A stretch of DNA of 64,000 bases from Actinomyces faecalis (GCF_013184985.2 NZ_CP063418.1:186001-250000), one strand, 5' to 3'; positions 20,521 through 31,177 are shown, numbered from the stretch's first letter. Made by a program: numbers and translations. Notes: generated by a model not told the origin, from the letters alone.

Positions 20521-20565
20521 GCAGGGAGGGGCTGGCTGGTCGCTGACCGGCCAGCCCCTCCCTGC
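20521..20565 (+). terminator. clpB terminator
   Basis: A perfect 16-bp stem, GCAGGGAGGGGCTGGC (20521-20536) with its complement (20550-20565), plus an inner GGTC/GACC. It starts 73 bp after the clpB stop and separates clpB from the tetR gene. No T run. Confidence 0.75.
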
Positions 20566-20664
20566 TGGCCGGTGGGCGGCGCCGGTGCGTCGAGGCCAGG
20601 TGTCGGGGCGGCGCGCAGGGCGTGCTCACAGAGGGGCTGCCGGGTGAGATGGGACAATGCTGTC

Positions 20665-21363
20665 ATGACAGCCTCGCAGTCCTCAGGTCCCGTCTCTGCC
20701 TCCCAGCCTCGACGTCGAGGGCCAGGACGGCCGCCGGCGGGCAGCGAGGACAAGCGTGAGCGGGTGCTGGCCGAGGCGGTACGGCTGTTCGGGGCGCACG
20801 GCTACGCCGGCACCTCGCTGGCGGACATCGCGGAGGCGGCGCAGATCTCGAAGGCGGGGCTGCTGCACCACTTCTCCTCCAAGGAGGAGCTGTTCACCCG
20901 GGTGCTGGAGCGGCGCGACGAGGAGAGCAACGAGGCCTTCCTCGGTGCCGTGGACTCAGGTGACCCGTGGAAGGTGCTGGACGCCTTCGTACGGCTCGTG
21001 GAGCACAACACCCGTCACCGTGAGCTGGTGGCGATCTACACGGCGACGGCGGCGTCGGTCATGGATACCGACCATCCCGCCCACGCCTGGTTCGCCGGGC
21101 ACCTGGAGGCCTCGGTGACAAGCATTGAGAAGGCGTTTGAGCTGGGGAAGGAACGGGGACTGGTGCGGCCAGACGCGCCGTCGCTGCTGATCGCCCGGAC
21201 CCTGACTGCGCTCAGCGATGGCCTGCAGATCCAGTGGCTGTGCTCGACGACGGCGGGCAGTGCGGCGAGCAGGGCCCTGGCTACGCGGATGGTGGAGGAG
21301 ATCCAGCTGTACGTTGATGGGCTCAAGGAGCGATGGAGGGGGAGATCAGGAACGAGGTCCTAG
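20665..21363 (+). CDS. TetR family transcriptional regulator
   Basis: 232 residues. N-terminal TetR helix-turn-helix (about 25-72: KRERVLAEAVRLFGAHGYAG, then TSLADIAEAAQISKAGLLHH) and a C-terminal ligand-binding helical domain. Ligand and targets are unknown. ATG at 20665: GACAAT (20653-20658) lies exactly 6 bases before it and no Shine-Dalgarno is present, so the transcript is probably leaderless. The neighbours give no clear target; the surface-protein gene downstream is on the same strand, and autoregulation is possible. Confidence 0.9.
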   Translation: MTASQSSGPVSASQPRRRGPGRPPAGSEDKRERVLAEAVRLFGAHGYAGTSLADIAEAAQISKAGLLHHFSSKEELFTRVLERRDEESNEAFLGAVDSGDPWKVLDAFVRLVEHNTRHRELVAIYTATAASVMDTDHPAHAWFAGHLEASVTSIEKAFELGKERGLVRPDAPSLLIARTLTALSDGLQIQWLCSTTAGSAASRALATRMVEEIQLYVDGLKERWRGRSGTRS

Positions 21364-21375
21364 GCGGGGGAAAGC

Positions 21376-21384
21376 GGGGGGGGG
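21376..21384 (+). repeat. G9 homopolymer in the region before the surface-protein gene
   Basis: Nine consecutive G, 13 bp after the tetR stop and about 200 bp before the surface-protein start. The 227-bp gap shows no other gene. Its length could vary by slippage; it is within reach of a promoter but no -10/-35 pair is assigned. Confidence 0.8.
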
Positions 21385-21590
21385 TGCTTCATCGTTGGAA
21401 TTACAGGGATTTCTATGAGGCTTGTGTCACAACGTGGGCTGAAGGTCTCATGTTTGGCGTCGATAAGCTACCCTTCTAGCTAGCCGTAGCATCCCTGCTG
21501 CGGCAGGTGAATGAGGTGACTCGTCCCAACGGTTGACTGCGGCTCGTAGTCTGACCTGCATTCCCTTCCCGAACACGAATGGTTGATCGA

Positions 21591-24500
21591 ATGAGAACTT
21601 CCTTTTCTGCTCTGCCGCAGCCAACGCTTCTGCTGCGCCGTGGCAAGTCCTTCGCAGCGGTCGGGGGGGGGGGTTGCTCTAGCCCTGTCCTTGGCGGCCG
21701 GCACTAGTGTCGCGCTCCCCGCGCTGATCGACCCTCCAACGGCTGCGGCGGCGGTAACGCCTCCTACGGTCGACGAAACTAACGCCCGTGTGATCGAGGC
21801 CGACGCGATCGCGAATGGCTACATCTCGAGTGGCACTGACGCCACGAACGCCAAGTCTGTGCTCTCTGGTGGTGCATGGATCGTTGACGAGGGAACGCCT
21901 GCATCATTTTCCAACGGTCTGACCGCTGTTCCTGAGGGAACGGTCGTCTATATGCAATGGATGGATGCTGACGGGTCCGTTTCCCCCATCTATAAGACCG
22001 TGACTCATGACAACGTGGATACCAACGGTGATGGTGATCCCACCGGCTCCTATGCCTTTGACCTGCGCACGCCGTGGAAGGATGCTGCTGGGAAGAGCCA
22101 CACCTATACGGCCAAAGATGGACAGTACTATCGGCTGTGGATCCAGGACTTCAAGACCGCTCAAGGTAATACTGCCACGATGTTCCGGCAGGCTGGCGGC
22201 TTCTTCCCGGGTTCCTATGTTAACTCTGTGACGGGTTCCAACCTGGGTCAGTTCCCGCTCATCGGCACGAACATGCAGAAGACTGGTGTCTACATGTATG
22301 TCGAGGACACCGGTGGCTACATGACTCGTCCGACCGACGAGTGGACGGATGGCACCTGGACCGGGGGCTTGACCGGTAACCGGGCTATTGAAGGCACTGT
22401 CTGGTTGGAGACCGGCGCAGGTGACTACGCCAACTCAGCAACAGGGCCGAACAACAACCCCAAGGATCCTGCGGCTGTTGGCTACAAGGTGGTCTTCTCG
22501 GCACTCACCTCTGAGGGAGCCGTAGCCTACGAGGCGGAAGTTGCTTCGCTTCCGGTTTCCGAGCAGGCCGACGCCGCTAAGAAGCTCCTGACTGACCACC
22601 CGGAGTACATCTCAGCCACCGTCTACACGACGACGGACGCAGAGGGTAATTACAAGCTCAATTTCCCTGAGGGTACCTATAACCATAACTACCTCTATGG
22701 TTTTGTCATGAACCCGGCGGGGGAGATCGTCCAGGGGTACTCCTCGTACACGAGTCCGCTCTTCCGCGAGCCGAACGACAACCTGTCGTGGACTCCGCAG
22801 ACTGCCCCCAGCGCTCTCATTAGCTCCTGGTTCAACGTCAACTTCGCCCTCGTTCCTAGCACACAGGTGAACCTGGACGTGACGAACTACGACGTCACGG
22901 ATAACCCGGCGACCAATGGGGACACAGCGAAGCTAAACGTCACGGGACGGACGCTGTCTCCGCTCTACAACAAGATTGAGTGGGTTGACTCCAATGGTCA
23001 GGTCCTCGCCACGTGTGATGGTGACGGAGCTGGGCTGAAGACTCTGACCGAGGCGAATGCGTGCACGTTCACGGTGCCCGATGAGGTGAAAGACAAGACC
23101 GTCATCACGGCACGTCTCGTGGCGGGCGACAACATCGTGGCAGCCGATTCTTTCATTGTTCTCAAGGACACTGACAAGGACGGTATTCCTGACGCAACGG
23201 ATTCTGATAAGAACAACGACGGCAAAACCGACAATGACGATACGACCGGCGACGGTCCTGATGACGGAGCGGTGACGGCTAGGACCCAGTATGTGACGCA
23301 CGGCGTCAAGATCGATGGCGTTGCCGTCAACTCCAACGGCAACAACAGCGACAATGGCGCGGAGCTTCCTGAGGGGCTTCGGGACCTCGTTGTCACGCTG
23401 ACGGCCAAGACCGACATGGTCTACACCGATTCGATCGGCAACGAGATCAAGGTTCCAGCTGGAACCGTCTTCACCTCGGGCAAGAACTCAACCTGGGTAG
23501 GTACGAAGGACTTCCCGCTCGTCCAGAACTTTGGTCGAGCAGTTTTCCCCGAGGGTGAGTACGAGGTCGGTATCTCCGGTATCGCTGAGGGTTCTGGATA
23601 CTCCGTTAACCCGAAGACGAGCGACCTGATCGATGGCGGCACTGTGACCATTACCGGTAGCACCCCGAACCTTTTCGTCGATCTCGTCGCGCCGACTGAT
23701 GCTGATCAGAATGATCCGTCGTACAAGCCTGGTTCTGGTAAGCCGGGTGAGACGGTGACGGTCGAGCAGACTGGTGACAAGGACCTGCCTGAGGGGACGA
23801 AGTTCACCTCTGATGACCCGAAGGTCTCTGTTGATGAGAAGACCGGCAAGGTCACGGTGACGGTTCCTGATGACGCCACTCCTGGTGACACGATTGAGTC
23901 GACGATCACGGTGACGTACCCGGACGGCTCCAAGGACACCACGAAGGTGACCGTCACGGTTACCGCACCTGATCAGACTGATGCTGATCAGAATGATCCG
24001 TCGTACAAGCCTGGTTCTGGTAAGCCGGGTGAGACGGTGACGGTCGAGCAGACTGGTGACAAGGACCTGCCTGAGGGGACGAAGTTCACCTCTGATGACC
24101 CGAAGGTCTCTGTTGATGAGAAGACCGGCAAGGTCACGGTGACGGTTCCTGATGACGCCACTCCTGGTGACACGATTGAGTCGACGATCACGGTGACGTA
24201 CCCGGACGGCTCCAAGGACACCACGAAGGTGACCGTCACGGTTACCGCACCTGATCAGACTGATGCTGATCAGAATGATCCGTCGTACAAGCCTGGTTCT
24301 GGTAAGCCGGGTGAGACGGTGACGGTCGAGCAGACTGGTGACAAGGACCTGCCTGAGGGGACGAAGTTCACCTCTGATGACCCGAAGGTCTCTGTTGATG
24401 AGAAGACCGGCAAGGTCACGGTGACGGTTCCTGATGACGCCACTCCTGGTGACACGATTGAGTCGACGATCACGGTGACGTACCCGGACGGCTCCAAGGA

Positions 24501-25851
24501 CACCACGAAGGTGACCGTCACGGTCGAGGACCCGGAGCACCCGGCGACGCTCGACCCGAAGCCCGCGTACCCCGAGACCGTCGCCCCGGCCGGCAAGACC
24601 ACCACGGTCACGCCGACCAACGAGGGTGACGAGTACCCGGAGGGCACCCGCTTCGAGATCGACCGGAGCTTCGAGGCTCCGAAGGGCTACACCATCTTGG
24701 TCGACCCGAGCACCGGTGTCCTGACGGTGACCGTCGCCCCGGCCGGCAAGGACGGTGCGGACGCTGAGTCCGTGACGGTTCCTGTCAAGGTCACCTACCC
24801 GGACGGCTCCGGCGCGATCAACGACTCCGTCAACGCCGTGATCAAGCTCGACACCGATAACGACGGCATCCCGGACGAGACCGACGATGACGACGACAAC
24901 GACGGCGTCACGGACGAGCAGGAGAAGAAGGACGGCACCGACCCGAAGAACCCCGACACCGATGGCGATGGCGTCAACGATGGTCAGGAGAAGAAGGACG
25001 GTACCGATCCGCTTAACCCTGACACTGATGGTGACGGCTTGAGCGACGGTGAGGAGAAGGAGCTCGGGACTGACCCGAAGAACCCCGACACCGATGGCGA
25101 TGGCATCAACGATGGCGACGAAGTCTCCGGTGAGAAGAACAAGGACTGGGACGGTGACGGTAAGGGCGACCCGACTGACCCGACCAAGGCTGATTCTGAC
25201 GGTGATGGAGTCAACGACGGTGACGAGGTGAAGAACGGTACCGACCCGAACAACCCTGACACCGATGGTGACGGCCTGACCGACGGCAAGGAGAAGGAGC
25301 TCGGGACTGACCCGAAGAACCCCGACACCGACGGTGACGGCCTGACCGACGGTCAGGAGGTCAACGGCGGGGACCACAACCCGTTCGACAACGACGGTGA
25401 CGGTAAGGGCGACCCGACCGACCCGCTCAACCCTGACACCGATGGTGACGGCATCAGCGACGGTGACGAGGTCTCTGGCAAGGGCAACAGTTATGACGGA
25501 AAGCCCACTGACCCGAACAAGGCCGACACTGACGGTGACGGTCTGAGCGACGGTGACGAGGTTCACCGGACGGACGGAGAGGGCAAACCCGCTCCGACTG
25601 ACCCGAACAAGGCCGACACCGATGGCGACGGCATCAGCGACGGTGACGAGGTCAAGAACGGAACCGACCCGCTTGTGCCGAACGTGGATTCCGCACAGCC
25701 GACTGATAAGCCGACCTCCGGTAAGAAGGTATCGGCGAAGAAGTCGCTGGCGAAGACCGGTGCTGCTGCGGGCCTGACCGCTGTGGTTGCCGCCGGCCTG
25801 GCTGGTCTGGGTGGTGTCCTGGTGCGCCGTCGTCGCACCGAGGAGGACTGA
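21591..25851 (+). CDS. Large LAKTG-anchored repeat surface protein, out of frame at a G11 tract
   Basis: Adhesin-like wall protein. The long frame runs 21640-25851 but lacks a proper N-terminus. From ATG 21591 the other frame gives a basic n-region (MRTSFSALPQPTLLLRRGKS) that meets the hydrophobic core (VALALSLAAGTSVALP) only if the G tract at 21663-21673 has 10 instead of 11 G. The joined protein is about 1419 residues with a complete signal peptide ending near TAAAA. An N-terminal unknown region (to about 690) follows, then three near-identical 94-residue Rib/YPDG-like domains, one divergent copy, about ten DxDxDG calcium-binding (TSP3-like) repeats, and SLAKTG, a membrane segment and RRRRTEED. 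As read, the gene is off, or the sequence has an error. No good ribosome-binding site is seen; an in-frame ATG also lies at 21579. Confidence 0.85.
21663..21673 (+). repeat. G11 tract inside the signal-peptide coding region
   Basis: Eleven G between GTC and TTGCTC. Removing one G joins the upstream ATG frame to the 1400-codon frame. Homopolymers of this length are typical slippage sites. Confidence 0.95.
23701..24524 (+). repeat. Three 282-bp tandem repeats in the surface-protein gene
   Basis: Repeats start at 23701, 23983 and 24265, exactly 282 bp apart, and appear identical at the DNA level, the third ending at 24524. Each encodes a 94-residue Rib/YPDG-type bacterial Ig-like domain containing YPDGSKDTTKVTVTV. 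Identity at synonymous sites points to recent duplication or gene conversion. Confidence 0.95.
24850..25680 (+). repeat. DxDxDG calcium-binding repeat region
   Basis: About ten degenerate repeats of the form DTDGDGxxDGxE..GTDPxNP. This is the thrombospondin type 3-like calcium-binding pattern common in bacterial surface stalks. It makes the C-terminal part strongly acidic. Confidence 0.85.
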
Positions 25852-25896
25852 TCCTGACGCGGCTGGCTAGCTGCCTCAGCTAGTCCTGAGCCTTCA

Positions 25897-25941
25897 CGGG
25901 TGGCCCCGGGAGCACACGCTCCCGGGGCCACCCGCCGTTTT
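25897..25941 (+). terminator. Terminator of the surface-protein gene
   Basis: A perfect 17-bp stem (25897-25913 with 25918-25934), a 4-base loop and CCGTTTT after it. The strongest intrinsic terminator in the window, 46 bp after the stop. Confidence 0.9.
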
Positions 25942-26242
25942 GCCGGAGGACGAAGCGTGCAGGACGAGACGCGCCCCCACGTGCCGGGGACCCTCGTGGC
26001 GGCGCGCGGCCGGCAGAAGACGCGGCTGAAGGGCCTGCCTGTACCCCGCGCGGCTCGGCGGCGGACGCGACGCGGCTAGGCCGTACAGACAAGGGCGTGG
26101 CCCAGCGCAAGCGCTGGGCCACGGTCGGCCTCGGAGTCGCGGTCCCTGAAACGCGTCATCTCCGAACGCTCTGGCAGGTCATCGGGGTCCCTGATCCCCT
26201 CGTGCCAGCAGCGTTCCGACATTCCTATGATACAGGTAAGAA
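25942..26242. other. Intergenic region between convergent genes
   Basis: About 300 bp after the surface-protein terminator. It holds a near-perfect palindrome (26097-26108 with 26111-26122, GTGGCCCAGCGC and its complement), which could end the minus-strand GDPD transcript. No gene is supported. Confidence 0.5.
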
Positions 26243-27067
26243 TTACCTTGATCGGGCCAGTGACCCCAGGATATGGACCTGGTCGGTGAAGATCCCGCTC
26301 ACGCCCCAGGAGAAGAGCTCCTCAGCCCGCTTGCGGGTGTTGACCGTCCACACGTTGACCCCGTACCCCAGGGACCGGATCTCCTCTACGCGGGCTCGCT
26401 CCAGCCCCTTGTCACCGGGGTTGACCGCCACGGCACCCAGGTTCTCCGTGTAGGAGCGCCAGTCGTCACCCAGCATGTGGCTGTCGGTCAGCAGCGCCAG
26501 GTCCGTGCCCTCGCGCCGCACCCGCATCCGCTCCAGCAGCAGCGGGTTGAAGGAGGAGACCAGGACCTGCTTCCCGCCCTGCTCGATGTGCGCGTCCAGC
26601 AGCGCTGCCACGCCGTCGACCAGCCTCCGGCAGGCCTCGGCACCGGCCTCGCAGGACTTGAGCTCGACGTTGACGTTGATTCCAGCCTGCGCGACCACCT
26701 CAAGAGCCGCCTGGAGCGTTGGAAGGCTCTCCCCCGCGTAGGGACGTGAGCCCACGGGGTCCTCGAACCAGGAACCGGCGTCGATCTGCGAGAGGTCCGT
26801 GGCGGTCAGGTCGTAGTAGGAGCCGGAGCGGTCCGTCGTACGGTCCAGGCGTGAGTCGTGGATGACGATCACCGTCCCGTCGCTGATGACGTCCACGTCC
26901 AGCTCGATCCACTGGGCGCCCTCAGTGGCTGCGCGACGAAACGCCGCCAGCGTGTTCTCCGGGGCCAGCGCGGACGCGCCGCGGTGGGCGAAGACCGTGC
27001 GTGAGCCCTCCGGGACGGGGGACGGGGGACGCAGCGGGGGGAAAGCGGGTGACACTGGTGCAGACAT
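26243..27067 (-). CDS. Glycerophosphodiester phosphodiesterase
   Basis: Hydrolyses glycerophosphodiesters to sn-glycerol 3-phosphate and an alcohol. 274 residues from the ATG at 27067. GDPD signature: HRGASALAPENTLAAF (about 28-43), then the metal-binding ELDVDVISDGTVIVIHD with both conserved acids and the second histidine. No signal peptide, so a cytoplasmic form. GACAAT (minus strand, 27074-27079) lies 6 bases before the ATG and no Shine-Dalgarno is present, suggesting a leaderless transcript. Confidence 0.92.
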   Translation of the reverse strand: MSAPVSPAFPPLRPPSPVPEGSRTVFAHRGASALAPENTLAAFRRAATEGAQWIELDVDVISDGTVIVIHDSRLDRTTDRSGSYYDLTATDLSQIDAGSWFEDPVGSRPYAGESLPTLQAALEVVAQAGINVNVELKSCEAGAEACRRLVDGVAALLDAHIEQGGKQVLVSSFNPLLLERMRVRREGTDLALLTDSHMLGDDWRSYTENLGAVAVNPGDKGLERARVEEIRSLGYGVNVWTVNTRKRAEELFSWGVSGIFTDQVHILGSLARSR

Positions 27068-27197
27068 GCGGCGATTGTCCCACTGCACGGTGTCTGGGAC
27101 GTGACCGGTACCCGAGGCCCAGGTGATGAGAGGACGTGCCTGCCTGGACCCGGGTGAGGACTGCCGTGCCCGGCCCGCCTCGTGGAAGGATCGGGGT

Positions 27198-29402
27198 ATG
27201 CCGAGCAACCAGGCCACCGCCTCCCAGCCACCTGCCCCCACGACCGAGGCTGACGGGAGCCTCGAGCCCACACTCGTCTTCCGCTCTGCCTACGACCAGG
27301 GTTTCGCACGTGTGGCCGCCGTGACCGTGCCCGTCCACCTGGCTGACCCTGCGGCCAACGCGCGCACCGTGATCGAGCAGGCGCGTGTGCTGGACCGCGA
27401 GGGCGTCTGCCTGGCCGCCTTCCCGGAGCTGGGGCTCACCGGGTACTCCGTGGACGACCTCTTCCTCTCCGAGGTCCTGCTCACCTCGGTCCTGGAAGCC
27501 GTCGAGGAGATCCGCGCCGCCAGCGCCGAGCTGCTGCCGGTCCTGGTGGTCGGCGCCCCGCTGCGGGTGGGGACCCGGTTGTACAACTGCGCCGTCGTCA
27601 TCCAGGGCGGCCGCGTCCTCGGCGTCGCACCGAAGTCCTACCTGCCTACCTACCGCGAGTTCTACGAGGCGCGGTACTTCGCCTCTGGGGCCGAGATCGG
27701 CGTCGGGCACATCGACCTGCCCGGGGTGGGGGACGACGGCGAGGCCGTCTCCGCCCCGCAGCCCACCTTGGGAGGGGTGGGGGATCATCCGGCTACACGC
27801 GGCGCACGGGTGCCCTTCGGCACGGACCTGCTCTTTGAGGTCTCCGACGTACCGGGCCTGACCTTCCACGTCGAGGTTTGTGAGGACATGTGGGTCCCGG
27901 TCCCGCCCTCCTCGCTGGCCGCGCTGGCTGGTGCCAGCGTCCTGGTCAACGTCTCGGGCTCGCCGATCACCGTCGGCCGTGCGGAGGACCGCGAGCTGCT
28001 GGCCCGGGCCTCCTCCGCCCGGAACCTGGCCGCCTACGTCTACGCCGCCGCCGGGCAGGGGGAGTCCTCCACGGACCTGTCCTGGGACGGGCAGACCTTC
28101 GTCTACGAGTGCGGCGAGCTGCTGGGCTCCACCGAGCGCTTCCCGGACGGCCCGTGTGCCACGGTGGTTGATGTGGACGTGGAGTCCCTGGTCGCCGAGC
28201 GCCTGCGCCAGGGCACCTTCGAGGACAACCGTGTCGCGTTGCTCACGGATGACTCCTTCCGGCGGATCCGGGTCACGGGCCTGCACGCCCCCCGTACCGA
28301 TATCGGGCTGCGCCGCGCCGTTGACCGCTTCCCCTTTGTGCCTGACGACCCTGCACGGCTGTCCCAGGACTGCTACGAGGCCTACAACATCCAGGTCGCG
28401 GGCCTGGTCCAGCGTATGCAGGCCATCGGCCTGCCCAGGATCGTCATCGGCGTCTCCGGTGGCCTGGACTCCACCCACGCCCTCATCGTCGCCGCCCGGG
28501 CGGTGGACCGCCTGGGGCTGGGCCGTGAGCATATCCACGCCATCACGATGCCGGGCTTCGCCACCTCTGAGCACACCAAGGCCAACGCTCTGGCGCTAGC
28601 CCGGGCGCTGGGCTGCCACGTCGAGGAGCTTGACATCCGCCCCACCGCCACCCAGATGCTGACCGAGATGGGCCACCCCTACGGCCTCGGTGAGCGAGGG
28701 CGGGAGGTCTACGACGTCACCTTTGAGAACGTCCAGGCGGGCCTGCGTACTGACTTCCTCTTCCGGATCGCCAACCAGCGCGGCGGGATCGTGCTGGGCA
28801 CCGGAGACCTGTCTGAGCTGGCCCTGGGATGGTGCACCTTTGGCGTGGGAGACCAGATGAGCCACTACAACGTCAACGCAGGCATCCCCAAGACCCTCAT
28901 CCAGCACCTCATCCGCTGGGTGGTCCGCGAGCAGCTCTTCAGCCAGGAGGCGGGAGAGGTCCTGCTGTCCATCCTGGACACCGAGATCAGCCCCGAGCTC
29001 GTCCCAGCCACTGAGGGCGAGCCGATCCAGTCCACACAGGCCATGATCGGCCCCTACGCGCTGCAGGACTTCACCCTGTGGCACGTGCTGCGCCGCGGGG
29101 CACGCCCCTCCAAGATCGCCTTCCTGGCGGACAAGGCCTGGGCGGACGCCTCGACCGGTCTGTGGCCCGCAGGCCTGCCCGAGCAGGACAAGGTCTCCTA
29201 CGACCTGGCGACCATCCGCCGCTGGGAGCTGCTCTTCTTCCGCCGTTTCTTCGCCAACCAGTTCAAGCGTTCCACCCTGCCCAACGGCCCGAAGGTGGTG
29301 GCCGGCGGCTCGCTGTCCCCGCGCGGGGACTGGCGCATGCCCTCGGACGCCTCGGCCGCAGCCTGGATTGCTGAGCTGACCCGCAATGTCCCCGAGGAGT
29401 GA
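27198..29402 (+). CDS. nadE: Glutamine-dependent NAD+ synthetase
   Basis: Amidates nicotinic acid adenine dinucleotide to NAD+ using glutamine. 734 residues. The N-terminal nitrilase-type glutaminase carries Glu ([12 protein letters not shown]), Lys ([18 protein letters not shown]) and Cys ([10 protein letters not shown]). The C-terminal synthetase carries the PP-loop [10 protein letters not shown] and [12 protein letters not shown]. The length fits actinobacterial two-domain NadE, slightly long because of an insertion near residue 185. ATG at 27198; GGAAGGA lies 8 bases before it. The long minus frame across this region is an antisense shadow. Confidence 0.96.
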   Translation: MPSNQATASQPPAPTTEADGSLEPTLVFRSAYDQGFARVAAVTVPVHLADPAANARTVIEQARVLDREGVCLAAFPELGLTGYSVDDLFLSEVLLTSVLEAVEEIRAASAELLPVLVVGAPLRVGTRLYNCAVVIQGGRVLGVAPKSYLPTYREFYEARYFASGAEIGVGHIDLPGVGDDGEAVSAPQPTLGGVGDHPATRGARVPFGTDLLFEVSDVPGLTFHVEVCEDMWVPVPPSSLAALAGASVLVNVSGSPITVGRAEDRELLARASSARNLAAYVYAAAGQGESSTDLSWDGQTFVYECGELLGSTERFPDGPCATVVDVDVESLVAERLRQGTFEDNRVALLTDDSFRRIRVTGLHAPRTDIGLRRAVDRFPFVPDDPARLSQDCYEAYNIQVAGLVQRMQAIGLPRIVIGVSGGLDSTHALIVAARAVDRLGLGREHIHAITMPGFATSEHTKANALALARALGCHVEELDIRPTATQMLTEMGHPYGLGERGREVYDVTFENVQAGLRTDFLFRIANQRGGIVLGTGDLSELALGWCTFGVGDQMSHYNVNAGIPKTLIQHLIRWVVREQLFSQEAGEVLLSILDTEISPELVPATEGEPIQSTQAMIGPYALQDFTLWHVLRRGARPSKIAFLADKAWADASTGLWPAGLPEQDKVSYDLATIRRWELLFFRRFFANQFKRSTLPNGPKVVAGGSLSPRGDWRMPSDASAAAWIAELTRNVPEE

Positions 29403-29409
29403 GAAGCCC

Positions 29410-29595
29410 ATGGTGATGCGAGACCACGCCGCAACCCCCTGGCAGCCTGAGCGGGCTCCCGGCACCGGTCAGCCTCCGGGCACGGTGCTCTCCACGGACC
29501 TGGCTGGTTGCCCCGTGGCCGGTATCCCTCTGCACCTGGGCCGCCCGGAGGCGGGGGAGAGCACCTGGCCGATCGACCTGGGAGCCCGCCGGTGA
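29410..29595 (+). CDS. Small hypothetical protein between nadE and HAD phosphatase
   Basis: 61 residues, starting MVMRDHAATPWQPE and ending PIDLGARR; not recognised. It begins 7 bp after the nadE stop and its TGA overlaps the GTG start of the next gene (GTGA), an arrangement typical of real coupled genes. Third codon positions are mostly G or C like the neighbours. The lack of a clear ribosome-binding site leaves doubt. Confidence 0.5.
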   Translation: MVMRDHAATPWQPERAPGTGQPPGTVLSTDLAGCPVAGIPLHLGRPEAGESTWPIDLGARR

Positions 29596-30425
29596 GCGCT
29601 CACCCGATGCTGCTGGTCACCGACCTGGACGGCACGCTCGTACGCGAGCGGGACGTCGACCCTCGTGACGCGCGGGCCCTGCTGCGCTGGCAGGAGGAGG
29701 GACACCTCCTGGCCGTGGCCACGGGCCGCTCGGTCTCGCTGGCGCGCCTGGCGGTGGCCGACGCCTCCGCCGCGGCTGAGGTGGCGCTGCGTCCTGACTT
29801 CGTCGTCTGCGCCTCAGGGACCACCCTCCTGGACGCTGACGGCCAGGTGCTGCGCAGCGAGACGATCCCGCCCCAGGAGGTGGACAGGGCGGTGGCGTAC
29901 CTGTCAGCGCGACAGGACTGCGCCGTCGTCGCCACGACGCTGGAGGGCGACTACCTCCTGCACAACCCCTTCGCAGGGCGCGATGACTCCTTCAACCGCT
30001 TCGCCTCCGGCTTCTACACCGTCCTTCCTCCCGAGCAGGCGGGACGGCTCCAGGTGACCTCGATGCCCGTGCGCGTGCCGGATGACACCCTCGCCGGGCC
30101 CCTGGCCGAGGAGCTGGTGCGGCGCAGCGGCGGGGCGATCGCCGTGCCCCGGTCCATCCAGTACCTGGACCTCGTTCCTGCCGGCCAGGACAAGGGCTCC
30201 GCGGTGCTCCACCTGCACCAGGTCCTGGCCGAGCGCGGGGTCACGCTGGCCCGGACGGTCGCGGTGGGCGACTCCTGGAACGACATCCCCATGTTCGCCG
30301 TTGCCGACCGTGCCTACGCCATGGCTGACGGCGCGGCGGACGCCCGACAGGCTGCTGTGGAGGAGGGTGGCGCGCTGACGCAGGGGCTGGCTGACGTCGT
30401 CGAGCGAGAGCTGGCCAGCCACTGA
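29592..30425 (+). CDS. HAD family (Cof-type) phosphatase
   Basis: 277 residues from the GTG at 29592. HAD motif I DLDGTL (about 10-15), motif II ATGRS, Lys in GQDKGSA, and motif III/IV VGDSWNDIPMF. The cap between motifs II and III is of the Cof/type IIB kind. Probably a sugar- or nucleotide-phosphate phosphatase; the substrate is unknown. It is coupled to the small upstream frame and likely in one transcript with nadE. Confidence 0.88.
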   Translation: MSAHPMLLVTDLDGTLVRERDVDPRDARALLRWQEEGHLLAVATGRSVSLARLAVADASAAAEVALRPDFVVCASGTTLLDADGQVLRSETIPPQEVDRAVAYLSARQDCAVVATTLEGDYLLHNPFAGRDDSFNRFASGFYTVLPPEQAGRLQVTSMPVRVPDDTLAGPLAEELVRRSGGAIAVPRSIQYLDLVPAGQDKGSAVLHLHQVLAERGVTLARTVAVGDSWNDIPMFAVADRAYAMADGAADARQAAVEEGGALTQGLADVVERELASH

Positions 30426-30482
30426 CCGGCCAGCCGGGTACCCAGCCGGTCGGGTCCGGACCGCCTGAGGCGGGCGGGAGGC

Positions 30483-30932
30483 CTACTTGCCGGTGAAGCG
30501 GTAGACGTTGGTCTCACGCAGCTCGAAGCCGGCTCGGCGGTAGAGACGGTTCGCCGCCTCGCGCGAGGGTCGGGAAGTCAGGTCCACGGTGCGTGCACCC
30601 AGCTCGCCGGCGTGGGCGACGGCGGCCTCCACCAGCGCTCGCCCGGCACCCTGGCCCCGGGCCTGGGAGTCGACGACGACGTCCTCCACCCAGGCGCGCA
30701 GGCCGGTGGGGATGGTGAAGGTGGCGAGCGTCAGCATGCCCAGGATCGGGTAGGTCCCGTCCTCGGCGTGCCTGGCCGGGCGGAAGACGAAGAGGTAGAC
30801 GCCCTCCTGGGCGATGAGCGCCTCGCACTGCTCCGCGGTCAGTGGCGCGGCGGAGCGCGAGAGCTGGGGGAGGAGGTGCGCCATGGCCTCGACGACCTCG
30901 GGGCTGGACTCGGTGACGATCTCGACGGTCAT
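30483..30932 (-). CDS. GNAT family N-acetyltransferase
   Basis: 149 residues. GNAT fold: the acetyl-CoA loop ARGQGAGRAL (about 92-101) after the beta strand WVEDVVVD, and a C-terminal YRRAGFELRETNVYRF. The acceptor is unknown. GGAGGAGAG before the ATG gives a strong start. It is monocistronic, convergent with the HAD gene and divergent from the PAS-protein gene. Confidence 0.9.
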   Translation of the reverse strand: MTVEIVTESSPEVVEAMAHLLPQLSRSAAPLTAEQCEALIAQEGVYLFVFRPARHAEDGTYPILGMLTLATFTIPTGLRAWVEDVVVDSQARGQGAGRALVEAAVAHAGELGARTVDLTSRPSREAANRLYRRAGFELRETNVYRFTGK

Positions 30933-31177
30933 GGCTTCTCTCCTCCTGCGGCCCTGAGGTCAGGTGCGAGTCATCGGGCTGGCTTGAGGACGAGCCTAGC
31001 CTCCGCCCGTCAATTCTCGGCACACCGAGCCGAGTGCGAGTAACCTCGACCACAGGTCCAACGTCCTACGGCGCCTGCGTGGCGCTGCTGCTGGTGGATG
31101 CCGTGCGGCCAAGGCTCCGGCCGCCACGTCGCACGCGCCCCGCGGGACGACCCACTCCTGCTACCGGAAGGCCCGTG

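Noticed and set aside
23488..25566. 692-codon minus frame opposite the surface-protein gene
   Set aside because: Mirrors the tandem repeats of the plus-strand gene and has no start signal of its own.
26922..28574. 550-codon minus frame opposite nadE
   Set aside because: nadE has all catalytic motifs on the plus strand; the minus frame shows none.
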